Shown here one piece after another: positions 53,692-62,777 of a stretch of DNA of 64,000 nt (positions are counted from its first letter, which is position 1; every line of letters starts with the position of its first letter). The DNA comes from GCA-002708315 sp964460905 (GTDB lineage: Bacteria; Bacteroidota; Bacteroidia; Bacteroidales; F082), in NCBI GenBank assembly GCA_964460905.1, contig CAYWRM010000008.1:58840-122839 (forward strand), in the 5' to 3' direction. The position numbers were made by a program, and so were the translations under genes. Below the pieces are notes generated by a model that had not been told where the DNA came from, ran no database searches, and saw only the letters and a list, made by a program, of their open reading frames with translations.

Positions 53692-55690
53692 ATTTGGTAC
53701 AATAACGTTTTATTACATTATAAGCTTCAGTTATTCCTAATTCACCTGCCTTGCTTAAATCTTTACAAGCAAGCTTATTTTCATTTAGATACAATAACGT
53801 TAAAGCCCTATTATAATATGCCTCGCCTAAATCTGGTTGTAACTTAATCGCCATCGAATAATCATCAATTGCTCTTTGATATTTTTTCAAACTCAATTTA
53901 ACATTAGCTCTGTTATAATACACAAATGGGAAATCAGGGTTAAGCAAAATTACCTTATCAAAATCTTTCAGTACAGTACTATGATCAGGTGGTTTCAAAT
54001 CAGCATTCTGTTTCTTTGCAAAAGAATTTCTGCTAATTGTAATTGAATTAGTATATCTGTTATCAGAATAAATAAACTCATCCATTTCATATCTTAAAGT
54101 ACCCCTATTTAATAATGCATAGGAAATTGCAGGATCGTACTCAAGAGCAAAATCATAGGCATTAATGGCTGTTGAATAGTTTTGCACCATACTATTGATA
54201 ACTCCTTTCATAAAATATGCACCTGCTGTATCACCTGTGATAAGGATAGCGCTATCAATGCGCTGTAATTCGTTAAGTGCCGTTTCTTTTGTTACCGGCC
54301 AATCACGTGTAGTAAATACAAATCTGATTCCCAGTTTATTATCAGCGTTAAAAGCACTTATGTTTTCATCAAAATATTCATATTTCTTACTCTCAATATA
54401 AACCGAATCGGGTAGATCAAATGCATAAATTAAAAAGAAATTTGATTTTGGAGATATGTCAATACGCTGATATTGAATCCGTCCTTTTTCCATATTTCCA
54501 TTTACAAAGTCGGCTTCAAACTCAATTATCCTACTAAAGTATGCCGAATCAGCATACCTGCTATAAAGCACACTTGGATCCATATTATCCCCATTAGCCG
54601 CAGCAATTATTTCTGTTGCCCTATTATGATCTTCCTGAGCACCCTTCTTATTATTCATTTCTTCTCTAACCACCGATCTATTAATATATGCTCCGGCAAA
54701 ATCAGGGAATATTTCTATGGCAGTTGAAAAATCATTTTCGGCCTCATAGTATTTTTCCAGTAAATAGTACAAATTAGCTCTATTATAATAGGTATAAACA
54801 TTATAAGGATTAATGTTTGTAACATGATCATAGGCTTCAATAGCTTCTTTATATCTATTGCTTGATGCATATACAATTGCCAGGTTATAATAGGTTAAGG
54901 CATTGTTGGGGTCCAGCTCCAGCACTTTTCTATAATCAGAAATAGTATTAACTGTATCCGTTAACTTCAAGTAAGTTAAAGCTCGTTGAAAATATATATA
55001 CGGATTATTCTTTTCCAAAGTTAATGCATGGTTATAATCAGCCAATGCCGACTCCATACTATCAACCTCATATTTTATCATCCCCCTTTTTATCCATGCC
55101 TCAACATTAAAATAGTCAAGTAGTATAGCTTTATCAATATCTTCAAGTGCTTCTGTATTTTTATCGAGAAAGTGCTTTGCAATACCTCTGTTTAACCAGG
55201 CTGATGCAACATTATTTTCAAGGTTTATAGCAGAAGTAAAGTCATCGATAGCTCCTTCAAAATCATGAAGATGCATTTTAGTATCACCTCGCGCAAGAAA
55301 AAAGTCGGCATTAAAAGGGTCAATTTCAAGCGCTCTGTTAAAATCTCTAATAGCATGAGCATAATCTTTAAGCCTGTCGTAAGAAATACCTCTATACTGA
55401 TATGCGCGCGAGTACAAAGGGTGAAATGATATTGTTTTTGCGAAATCATTTACAGCTCCACGGAAATCACCCAAACTAAATTTTGCAATGCCACGCAAAA
55501 AATATGCTTCAAAACCATCCTTTTTTGCAGAAACAGCAATATTAAAACTCTTTATAGCATCGAGGTATTTTTCGCGCTGTAGTTCGGTTTGACCTTTTCC
55601 AATAAAATGACGGTAGTTTATCTGTGAATTAGAAATTTCAGCAATAAAAACCAGAAAAATAATAATGAAAAAATATTTTTTGCTTAGCAT
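53690..55690 (-). CDS. Tetratricopeptide-repeat protein
   Basis: 666 residues with a signal peptide ending ISNSQ. TPRs run from about 25 to 360 (AYYNRGxAxxxLxxYxxAxxDFxxAIxLxP units, 8-9 of them), then a region of about 100 residues without repeats (EFEADFVNGNMEKGRIQYQRID), then more TPRs to the end. The C-terminal stop codon lies in the inverted-repeat element. CAAATATA at 55704-55711 is the minus-strand -7 box. Partner unknown. Confidence 0.8.
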   Translation of the reverse strand: MLSKKYFFIIIFLVFIAEISNSQINYRHFIGKGQTELQREKYLDAIKSFNIAVSAKKDGFEAYFLRGIAKFSLGDFRGAVNDFAKTISFHPLYSRAYQYRGISYDRLKDYAHAIRDFNRALEIDPFNADFFLARGDTKMHLHDFEGAIDDFTSAINLENNVASAWLNRGIAKHFLDKNTEALEDIDKAILLDYFNVEAWIKRGMIKYEVDSMESALADYNHALTLEKNNPYIYFQRALTYLKLTDTVNTISDYRKVLELDPNNALTYYNLAIVYASSNRYKEAIEAYDHVTNINPYNVYTYYNRANLYYLLEKYYEAENDFSTAIEIFPDFAGAYINRSVVREEMNNKKGAQEDHNRATEIIAAANGDNMDPSVLYSRYADSAYFSRIIEFEADFVNGNMEKGRIQYQRIDISPKSNFFLIYAFDLPDSVYIESKKYEYFDENISAFNADNKLGIRFVFTTRDWPVTKETALNELQRIDSAILITGDTAGAYFMKGVINSMVQNYSTAINAYDFALEYDPAISYALLNRGTLRYEMDEFIYSDNRYTNSITISRNSFAKKQNADLKPPDHSTVLKDFDKVILLNPDFPFVYYNRANVKLSLKKYQRAIDDYSMAIKLQPDLGEAYYNRALTLLYLNENKLACKDLSKAGELGITEAYNVIKRYCTK

Positions 55691-55771
55691 TAACGATTTT
55701 TTGCAAATATAAAATTTCCGTAATTCTTCTTATTGTTGAAATTTTAAGTTTATGAACTTTTAACTATTGTT

Positions 55772-55864
55772 ATTTAACGTTTGGCTATATGCATTACATA
55801 ACGGTACTTACGAAGCAAAAGCTGAGTTTGCGAAGTTTTGTAGTGCATATAGGTGTTGTTATGT
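55772..55864 (-). repeat. attC-like recombination site
   Basis: Read on the minus strand: R'' ACATAAC (55864-55858), 5-base spacer, a 13-base arm (55852-55840), a central loop, a second arm (55797-55785) complementary at 12 of 13 positions, a 6-base spacer, and R' GTTAAAT (55778-55772), which fits GTTRRRY. The order, spacer lengths and 93-bp size fit integron attC sites. It starts 8 bases after the toxin stop codon. Confidence 0.5.
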
Positions 55865-55871
55865 GCTTAAT

Positions 55872-56132
55872 TTATTTGTCATAATGATATCTGCAACTAT
55901 AAATCAATATTTCTTTGTCAAATATCTGATAAACAAGTCTATGTTCTCGGTCGATTCTTCTAGACCAAAAACCTGATAAATCATATTTTAAAGGTTCAGG
56001 ATTTCCTATACCTTGAAATGGTGTACGCTGAATGTCTTTTATAAATTGATTAATTCTTTTCAGTACTTTTTTATCATCCTTTTGCCAGGATAAATAATCC
56101 TCCCAAGAGTTTTTCGAAAAAGTAATTTTCAT
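55872..56132 (-). CDS. yoeB: YoeB/Txe-family toxin (mRNA interferase)
   Basis: 86 residues, the usual YoeB size. FSKNSWEDYLSWQKDDKKVLKRINQFIKDI begins the protein, LSGFWSRRIDREHRLVYQI holds the Arg and basic core, and it ends IYSCRYHYDK, with the terminal His-Tyr of the RelE-fold active site. It cuts mRNA in the ribosome A site. Two bases separate its ATG from the antitoxin stop, so they are one operon. Confidence 0.93.
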   Translation of the reverse strand: MKITFSKNSWEDYLSWQKDDKKVLKRINQFIKDIQRTPFQGIGNPEPLKYDLSGFWSRRIDREHRLVYQIFDKEILIYSCRYHYDK

Positions 56133-56134
56133 TA

Positions 56135-56389
56135 TTATTCAATTAAGTCAGGGTTTGAGATTGTTTTGCCGTCTTTCATTTGTTGAATCGATTCATAAAG
56201 TCTGTCCGCGTTTGCTTTTGTGCTTAGTAGGTGAACAGTCTCCATAATTGAATTGTATTCCTCTAGTGAAATTACAACAGTTCCTTTTCCTGATTTTCTC
56301 TTTATTACTAATGTTTCATGATTATTCTCAACATTGTCAAGGAATCGTTTTAATCCAGTCCTGAATTCTGTAAAATTTGCTGCAATCAT
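56135..56389 (-). CDS. yefM: YefM/Phd-family antitoxin
   Basis: 84 residues. FTEFRTGLKRFLDNVENNHETLVIKRKSGKGTVVISLEEYNSIMETVHLL is the N-terminal DNA-binding/dimer domain of YefM, and the C-terminal helix (IQQMKDGKTI) would wrap the toxin. It neutralises YoeB and represses the operon; a palindrome overlapping the promoter supports autoregulation. It lies upstream of the toxin gene. Confidence 0.93.
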   Translation of the reverse strand: MIAANFTEFRTGLKRFLDNVENNHETLVIKRKSGKGTVVISLEEYNSIMETVHLLSTKANADRLYESIQQMKDGKTISNPDLIE

Positions 56390-56415
56390 GTTTAATCCGC
56401 ATTAAGTTATTAAAT

Positions 56416-56435
56416 AAGTACAAAATTAAGTACTT
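56416..56435. promoter_or_regulatory. YefM operator-like palindrome with -7 box
   Basis: AAGTAC (56416-56421) and GTACTT (56430-56435) form a palindrome with an 8-base centre. The minus-strand -7 box (TAATTTTG, from CAAAATTA at 56421-56428) lies inside it. E. coli YefM binds palindromes with a TGTACA core, and the GTAC core here is similar. Confidence 0.55.
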
Positions 56436-56488
56436 TAAATGATAAATACAAATTTTTCACTAAATTTAATTTTCATAGGTACTATGCA

Positions 56489-56495
56489 GCATAAC
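56489..56495 (-). repeat. Upstream half-site of the TA cassette
   Basis: On the minus strand this reads GTTATGC, complementary to the R'' ACATAAC of the attC-like site at 6 of 7 positions. This is what the R' half would look like if the TA module were an inserted cassette of about 717 bp. Confidence 0.35.
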
Positions 56496-56519
56496 TTAAT
56501 AATAACCCTAACTATACCA

Positions 56520-58580
56520 CTACTGCTTCGACAACTTCTTCAAATATGAATAAGTATCTACTTGCGACCTTACCATATCTGACTCATTATTTATACGGTA
56601 TTTGTTAATTGGCATCTCATTTACCAACCTTGCTTTAACATTGTCATTAAGCTGAATTCGCAACATATCCATAATCTCAGCTTGTAAAGCTTTGTCATAT
56701 ATGGGGCAAGCAACTTCAAATCTATGATCAAAATTACGAACCATCCAATCGGCAGATGCGATATAATAAAGAGGATCTCCCCCATTTGCAAACACCTGAA
56801 TTCGTGAATGTTCTAGAAATTTATCAATAATACTTATTACGTTAATATTTTCGCTTATACCATTATTCTGTGGCACTAGTACACAAATTCCTCTACAAAT
56901 TAAATCTATTTTAACCCCTGCCTTTGAAGCCTGGTAAATTTTGTTGACAATCTTTTCATCAACCAGGTTATTAATTTTTATTATTACCCAGGCATCTTTA
57001 CCAGCTTTGGCATTACGAATTTCAGCATTCAAAAGTTTAATAAAGATATTCCTCAGCTCATAGGGTGCTACTAGCAAATGTTTAAATTTTGGCGGATTGT
57101 AAGGTGATTCAAACATATGAAATAACATATTAACTTCGGCTGCTATTTCCTGGTTTGCAGTTAATAAGCTATCATCAGCATATACCTTTGCTGTTGATTC
57201 ATTAAAATTACCTGTACTTATATTTGCGTAATACTTATTTTTTCCCTTTTCCTTTCTTCTAATAAGCAACAATTTACTGTGAACCTTAAAGCCCGGTAAT
57301 GTTTTTATAATTTTAACACCTTCTTCTCGTAATTTCCTTGTCCAATAAATATTAGCCTTTTCATCAAAACGTGCTTGAATTTCAAGAAATACCGTAACAT
57401 TCTTACCATTTCGAGACGCATTTATCAAAGCATTTATAACATTAGAATCGCGTGCAGCACGATAAAAAGTCATTTTAATAGCTCGTACTTTCGGGTCAAT
57501 TGATGCTTCACGTAGTAAGTCTACAATATATTGAAACGACTGATATGGAAAATGAAGAAGGATATCTTGCTGACGAATAGTTTTAATAATGCTTCTTTGG
57601 GGTTTAAGCAGTGGGTGTGATAATGGTTTGGTTTTAGAATATATTAAATCGCCGGTGCCAATTTTAGGGAACGACATGAAATCTTTAAAATTATGGTACT
57701 TACCCCCTCCTCTGAGATTATCAGAAGTTGTAATATTTAGTTTGCGCAATAATCTATTTAGTAATTCCTCAGGAATGTTTTTATCATAAACAAACCTAAC
57801 AGGAGCTCCTCTTTTGCGTTTCTTGATGCTATCACTCATTTGCTCAATAAAGCTCTTTGAAATATCATTATCAATATCCAATTCGGCATCGCGAGTAAAT
57901 TTAATTGTATATGAGCTAAAATTATCAAAACCAAAAGGAGCAAAAATTTCATTTAGCGAATAGCGTATAACATCATCAAGCATAATAACATAATTTTTAT
58001 TGTCGTTTGATGGTAACATTAAAAATCGTGATATAACATTGCTAGGCACCATTACCAAAGCATAATCATCCTCTACTTTTCCTGTAGAATCCTGTAAATG
58101 TACTGCAAGGTAAATTGCATTATCTTGAAGTGCATCAGGTGTCTCCAGGCTTCTTAGCATTATTGGAAATAAATTTGGAACTACATCACTGATGAAATAT
58201 TGTTTGACAAATTCTCCCTGCTTTTTGTTTAAATTCTCATTATCAAGGAAAATTATGTTATGCTTTTTGAGCTCAACCAAAATATTGTTGAAAGTAACAT
58301 TAAATTTCTTCTCTTGTTCTTCAACAATTTTAAGTATCTCATTTAGAACTTTTTCAGCAGATACTTTCGGTTTGGTACCTTTTCTCTTTTGAATCTGCAC
58401 CATACGCTTAATGGTGGCAACACGAACTCTAAAATATTCATCACGATTATTTGAAAAAATACCTAAAAATTTTAGCCTTTCAATAACAGGATTATTTTCG
58501 TCCATAGCTTCCTGAAGCACACGTTCGTTGAAATACAACCATGAAACCTCCCTGTTAATAAGTCGTTTTTGTTTAGGCAT
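56520..58580 (-). CDS. ppk1: Polyphosphate kinase 1
   Basis: 686 residues, standard for PPK1. INREVSWLYFNERVLQEA starts the N domain; the C-terminal phospholipase-D-like domains have FKVHSKLLLI with the autophosphorylated His near 434, and SADWMVRNFDHRFEVACPI. It makes polyphosphate reversibly from ATP. The ATG overlaps the sixA stop by one base (TAATG), so it is translated together with sixA and the lipoprotein. Confidence 0.95.
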   Translation of the reverse strand: MPKQKRLINREVSWLYFNERVLQEAMDENNPVIERLKFLGIFSNNRDEYFRVRVATIKRMVQIQKRKGTKPKVSAEKVLNEILKIVEEQEKKFNVTFNNILVELKKHNIIFLDNENLNKKQGEFVKQYFISDVVPNLFPIMLRSLETPDALQDNAIYLAVHLQDSTGKVEDDYALVMVPSNVISRFLMLPSNDNKNYVIMLDDVIRYSLNEIFAPFGFDNFSSYTIKFTRDAELDIDNDISKSFIEQMSDSIKKRKRGAPVRFVYDKNIPEELLNRLLRKLNITTSDNLRGGGKYHNFKDFMSFPKIGTGDLIYSKTKPLSHPLLKPQRSIIKTIRQQDILLHFPYQSFQYIVDLLREASIDPKVRAIKMTFYRAARDSNVINALINASRNGKNVTVFLEIQARFDEKANIYWTRKLREEGVKIIKTLPGFKVHSKLLLIRRKEKGKNKYYANISTGNFNESTAKVYADDSLLTANQEIAAEVNMLFHMFESPYNPPKFKHLLVAPYELRNIFIKLLNAEIRNAKAGKDAWVIIKINNLVDEKIVNKIYQASKAGVKIDLICRGICVLVPQNNGISENINVISIIDKFLEHSRIQVFANGGDPLYYIASADWMVRNFDHRFEVACPIYDKALQAEIMDMLRIQLNDNVKARLVNEMPINKYRINNESDMVRSQVDTYSYLKKLSKQ

Positions 58581-59083
58581 TATTTTAACATTCGTGGATA
58601 AATCACAAAGTTAACTTTAAATTTTGCATTTAGTATATTTTCCCACTTATTGGTATTAAATTCAACACATAGAACACCAGATGTAGGTAAATTGTCAATC
58701 TCAGGTACTACAAAATCATTAACAAAATCGGTAAGAGTTGGGTTATGCCCAATTAACATAACTGAGCTTATAATATTATCTACTGCAAATAATTCATTGT
58801 AAACTTCTTCTAAGCCGGCATGATAGAGTTCTTTACTTTTAGTAATGCTATCAATTTCATAACCAATACCTTCTGCGATTAGCTTAGCCGTTTCAAGCGC
58901 TCTTACGGCAGTGCTGGAGATAATAATTTCCGGAATTACATTCTTGCTATTAAGATAATTAACAATCTTTTTTGTCTTTTTTAATCCAATAGGCATTAGT
59001 GACCTATCATGATCGCTTAGCGTGAAATTATCCCACGACGATTTTGCATGACGTACAATATAAACAGTTTTTACTCCGGTCAT
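58580..59083 (-). CDS. sixA: SixA-type phosphohistidine phosphatase
   Basis: 167 residues. VYIVRHAKSSWDN has the RHG-like catalytic His (RHA), and MLIGHNPTL has the second His. This is the short, flap-less SixA form of the histidine phosphatase family, which removes phosphate from His. It overlaps the lipoprotein gene by four bases and ppk1 by one. It sits next to a kinase that works through a phosphohistidine, so PPK1 dephosphorylation is conceivable. Confidence 0.88.
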   Translation of the reverse strand: MTGVKTVYIVRHAKSSWDNFTLSDHDRSLMPIGLKKTKKIVNYLNSKNVIPEIIISSTAVRALETAKLIAEGIGYEIDSITKSKELYHAGLEEVYNELFAVDNIISSVMLIGHNPTLTDFVNDFVVPEIDNLPTSGVLCVEFNTNKWENILNAKFKVNFVIYPRMLK

Positions 59084-59772
59084 TTCAAAATTGCATTTTC
59101 CATTATTATTGAAAATTTGTAGCCGGAACCAAAGTCTTTGTTTAAGGTTATATCACCAATAAAGGTTTCATAGCTACCAACATTAACTAGTTCATTTGTT
59201 GTAACCGTTAAGTCATAATTATTCTCTCCATCCCTCAAATGAACCCAATTTCTACCCATAATATTAGGGTTCATCTTTACTACATTTCCACTAATAGTAA
59301 TCCTTTTTCCGTTGTACTTGCTACTATTAGTAAATAATTCTGAAATAGTAACCAAATCAATATTTTTGTCACTACCTGTATTAACTATGTTACTTTTACT
59401 CTGTTCCATTTTCTTTTTAAGAGATTTAGGAACCACCTTTCTACTTATTCCTGATTCATCAACACTAATCACCTGAACAAGAAGCAAATTATCAAACGTC
59501 CGTTGTAACTCATTACTATTAAATCCTTTCATTTCCAAACCACTATTATAGTAGAGTATATCTTTTGGCTTTGCATTCATTTTAGATACAGCTATCCATT
59601 GTGTTTCACCATCTTCAGACACCAGTAGATATGTATATGATCCGGTTTGTATTACTTCCTCAACTAATACTTTGTGTTTCCATGTATTATTTTCAGCTTT
59701 TTTAGTTTTTGAATCTGAACATGAAACGAATATAGAAATAATCAATATTATAATTACACTTTTAATATTCAT
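59080..59772 (-). CDS. Lipoprotein with two OB-fold-like domains
   Basis: 230 residues. The signal ends IFVSC, followed by SDSKTKK. Two beta-rich units are visible: VLVEEVIQTGSYTYLLVSEDGETQWIAV (about 40-80) and TISGNVVKMNPNIMGRNWVHLRDG (about 165-200), each OB-fold-like as in nucleic-acid-binding or cytochrome-type domains. First gene of the operon with sixA and ppk1. It is membrane-anchored, so a direct link with the cytosolic enzymes is uncertain. Confidence 0.7.
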   Translation of the reverse strand: MNIKSVIIILIISIFVSCSDSKTKKAENNTWKHKVLVEEVIQTGSYTYLLVSEDGETQWIAVSKMNAKPKDILYYNSGLEMKGFNSNELQRTFDNLLLVQVISVDESGISRKVVPKSLKKKMEQSKSNIVNTGSDKNIDLVTISELFTNSSKYNGKRITISGNVVKMNPNIMGRNWVHLRDGENNYDLTVTTNELVNVGSYETFIGDITLNKDFGSGYKFSIIMENAILK

Positions 59773-59799
59773 ATCTATGTTTTTATTTATGATAAAACA

Positions 59800-60035
59800 A
59801 CCTTCCAGAGTTGCTACAACCTTCCAGGGTCGGTACGACCTGGAAGAGTTGTGATTACTTATTTACAGTTACTTTTGAAAACTGCATAAAACCTTCATTT
59901 AGTTTTAGACACTTCCATATCCCGATAGTTATAGGGAGCGCACTCTGGAAGGATTTTACAACTAAAGACTCTTTAATGAGTTTTGTAATATCTACAATTA
60001 TTTTAGACTCTTCCAGGTCGTGCCGACTCTGGAAA
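59800..60035. repeat. CTTCCAG repeat cluster
   Basis: The 273-base gap has no gene. It holds an imperfect hairpin at 59821-59846 (CTTCCAGGGTCG / CGACCTGGAAG), a second at 60010-60035 (CTTCCAGGTCG / CGACTCTGGAAAG), and looser copies at 59801-59810 and 59910-59952. The unit has the look of a dispersed Bacteroidota intergenic repeat. Confidence 0.65.
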
Positions 60036-60045
60036 GTTAATACAA

Positions 60046-61326
60046 TTAATAACCGAAAAGAGGAAATCCACTCATCATATCATTCACCCTCTTTTTTACT
60101 GACTCAATAACAGACTCACTTTGAATATTAGTAATAACTTCATCAATCAGCTCCACAATGGGTTGCATATGTTCCTCTTTAAGTCCGCGTGTTGTAATAG
60201 CAGGGGTTCCTACTCGTAATCCGCTTGTTTGAAATGGTGATCGGCTATCAAACGGTACCATATTTTTATTTATTGTAATATCAGCTTTCACAAGTGTGTT
60301 CTCAACTATTTTACCAGTAATATCAGGGAACTTACTACGAAGATCAATCAACATCAGATGATTATCAGTACCACCCGAAATAACCTTATATCCTCTTGAT
60401 ATAAATGCATTTGACATCACTTCAGCATTTTTCTTTACCTGTAATATATACTCAAAATAGCTATCAGTAAGCGCTTCACCAAAAGCAACAGCTTTGGCAG
60501 CAATTATATGCTCAAGCGGCCCACCCTGAATACCCGGGAAAACAGCAGAGTTCAACACTGTCGACATCATCTTTGTTATACCCTTTGGGGTTTTTAATCC
60601 CCATGGGTTTTCAAAATCCTCACCCATTAGTATCATGCCACCTCTTGGCCCGCGCAAAGTTTTATGAGTTGTAGTTGTAACAATATGGCAATGCTCTATC
60701 GGATCGTTAAGAATTCCTTTGGCGATTAGCCCTGCCGGATGAGCTACATCTGCCATTAATATTGCTCCTATTTCGTCTGCAATAACACGCATACGCTCAT
60801 AATCCCAATCTCGGGAATACGCAGAAGCACCAGCAATTATCATTTTCGGCTTTTCTTTAAGAGCAAGCTCTTCCATTTCATCATAATCAACAGTGCCGGT
60901 TTCTTCTTTTACTTTGTAAGCTATCGGATTATATAGTATTCCTGATGAATTAACAAACGACCCGTGTGATAAGTGACCACCATGCGACAAATCAAGCCCC
61001 ATAAAAGTGTCTCCAGGTTTTAAACATGCTAAAAACACAGCCATATTTGCCTGGGCACCTGAATGTGGTTGTACATTCGCATATTCTGCATCAAAAAGCT
61101 CACAAGCTCTATCGATTGCTAACTGTTCACTCTGATCAACAATTTCACAACCACCATAATACCTTTTACCAGGATAGCCTTCTGCATATTTATTAGTCAT
61201 AACTGAGCCCATGGCTTCAAGCACTTGTTCGCTAACAAAGTTCTCTGATGCAATTAGCTCTACACCATTCATTTGTCGTTCCTTTTCCTGATTTATCAGG
61301 TCAAATATTCTCTGATCTCTTTCCAT
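60046..61326 (-). CDS. glyA: Serine hydroxymethyltransferase
   Basis: 426 residues. Landmarks: NKYAEGYPGKRYYGGCE, LDLSHGGHLSHG, DVAHPAGLI, and the PLP Lys222 in TTTTHKTLRGPRGG; SPFQTSGLRVGTPA at the C-terminal half binds folate. It moves a one-carbon unit between serine and tetrahydrofolate. Promoter: TTG-type -33 near 61410 and CAAAAATA -7 at 61384-61391, giving a leader of about 50 bases. It diverges from the M16 gene. Confidence 0.96.
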   Translation of the reverse strand: MERDQRIFDLINQEKERQMNGVELIASENFVSEQVLEAMGSVMTNKYAEGYPGKRYYGGCEIVDQSEQLAIDRACELFDAEYANVQPHSGAQANMAVFLACLKPGDTFMGLDLSHGGHLSHGSFVNSSGILYNPIAYKVKEETGTVDYDEMEELALKEKPKMIIAGASAYSRDWDYERMRVIADEIGAILMADVAHPAGLIAKGILNDPIEHCHIVTTTTHKTLRGPRGGMILMGEDFENPWGLKTPKGITKMMSTVLNSAVFPGIQGGPLEHIIAAKAVAFGEALTDSYFEYILQVKKNAEVMSNAFISRGYKVISGGTDNHLMLIDLRSKFPDITGKIVENTLVKADITINKNMVPFDSRSPFQTSGLRVGTPAITTRGLKEEHMQPIVELIDEVITNIQSESVIESVKKRVNDMMSGFPLFGY

Positions 61327-61373
61327 AATTATAGATTGTTATTTACTCATTTTAGGATCAATAATACCAATAG

Positions 61374-61415
61374 TTTGGTAAAACAAAAATATTAATATTT
61401 TTGCTATCACAACAA
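61374..61415. promoter_or_regulatory. Overlapping divergent promoters in a 20-bp palindrome
   Basis: CAAAAATATTAATATTTTTG at 61384-61403 is a perfect palindrome. Its left half is the minus-strand -7 box for glyA, its right half the plus-strand -7 box for the M16 operon. The -33 TTG motifs lie outside: plus at 61375-61377 (TTTGG), minus at 61410-61415 (CAACAA). Both spacings are 18 bp. Confidence 0.65.
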
Positions 61416-61530
61416 AATAATATGACAGATTTATAAGTTATATCGTTATGTTTGCAAACTGTTAGAATACGCCCACGCAAGCATTATTTTTCCGGTTTCT
61501 TTTATGGCGTCAAAAATATATTACAGTTAA

Positions 61531-62769
61531 ATGATCAATTTCGACAGATTTGAACTAAGCAACGGCCTTAAGGTTATCGTTCATCAGGATAAGAGCACAC
61601 CTATTGTGGCAATGAATATTATTTACAAGGTTGGCTCACGTGATGAAAGTGTTAGGCGTACAGGATTTGCTCATTTATTTGAACACCTTATGTTTGGCGG
61701 ATCGAAAAATATCCCCAAGTTCGATATACCATTAGAAGAAGCAGGAGGTGAAAATAATGCATTTACTAACTCCGATTATACAAATTACTATTTAACTATT
61801 CCTAAAAATAACCTAGAAATTGCTTTCTGGCTTGAATCAGACAGGATGCTGGATTTGGCGTTCTCAAAACAAAGCCTTGATGTTCAACGGCAAGTTGTTA
61901 TTGAAGAATTTAAACAAAATTACCTTAACCAACCCCTTGGAGATGTTTACCTTCTTCTGAAACCTCTTGCTTATAAAAAGCATCCATATAGGTGGAATAC
62001 AATTGGTAAAGATATTCACCACATCGAGAGTGCTACAATGAAGCATGTTAGAAGCTTCTACAAAAAATACTATAATCCTAATAATGCAATACTATCTATT
62101 GCAGGTGATGTTGAATTTTCAGACATTAAAAAACTCGCAAAAAAGTGGTTTGAGCCAATCCCATCAGGAATAAATATTGAACCCAACTACCCAAAAGAGC
62201 CTGAACAAATGTCTAGGAGGAAGAAATCAGTAAAAAGAAATATACCCCTTGATGCATTATACATGGCCTGGCATATGCCTAATAGGACTGACATTGGATT
62301 CTATCATTGTGATTTGATATCTGATATACTTTCAAACGGAAATTCATCACGCTTATACAGAAAACTGGTAAAAGATAAAGGTATGTTTTCTGAAATTAAT
62401 GCTTTTGTAACAGGCGACCTTGATGAAGGATTATTTATCGTTTCTGGTAAAGTGTTGAATCATATTACGATGACTAAAGCAATAGCTGCTATTGAAAGTG
62501 AATTAGATTTGATTTCCACAGAAATTGTTGACCCTATAGAATTTGAAAAAGTAAAGAATAAATTAGAAGCCAATATGATATATTCCAGTTCATCGGTACT
62601 AACTAAAGCTATGAATCTGGGTTTTTATGAATTGTTAGGCGATGCCAACAAGTGGAATAATGAACTTGAAATATACAGAAGTATAAGCCGTGAAGAAATG
62701 CGAGATACTGCCAAGAGAATTTTCCAAAAAAAGAATCAAAATATATTGATATATAATAAACAAAGCTAA
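61531..62769 (+). CDS. M16-family zinc peptidase, catalytic subunit
   Basis: 412 residues. The inverted zinc motif is H48-L-F-E51-H52 in FAHLFEHLMF, and VVIEEFKQNY holds the downstream Glu. Two alpha-beta M16 domains fit this length. No signal peptide is seen, so it is probably cytoplasmic or lacks a classical signal. It degrades short peptides in a clamshell with the next protein, which lacks the zinc motif. The two genes are 8 bases apart. The ATG follows a leader of about 120 bases. Confidence 0.88.
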   Translation: MINFDRFELSNGLKVIVHQDKSTPIVAMNIIYKVGSRDESVRRTGFAHLFEHLMFGGSKNIPKFDIPLEEAGGENNAFTNSDYTNYYLTIPKNNLEIAFWLESDRMLDLAFSKQSLDVQRQVVIEEFKQNYLNQPLGDVYLLLKPLAYKKHPYRWNTIGKDIHHIESATMKHVRSFYKKYYNPNNAILSIAGDVEFSDIKKLAKKWFEPIPSGINIEPNYPKEPEQMSRRKKSVKRNIPLDALYMAWHMPNRTDIGFYHCDLISDILSNGNSSRLYRKLVKDKGMFSEINAFVTGDLDEGLFIVSGKVLNHITMTKAIAAIESELDLISTEIVDPIEFEKVKNKLEANMIYSSSSVLTKAMNLGFYELLGDANKWNNELEIYRSISREEMRDTAKRIFQKKNQNILIYNKQS

Positions 62770-62777
62770 TAAAGTAA

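Noticed and set aside
59811..60110. 99-residue plus-strand frame near glyA
   Set aside because: It runs through the CTTCCAG repeats and into glyA on the other strand; no start context or family match.
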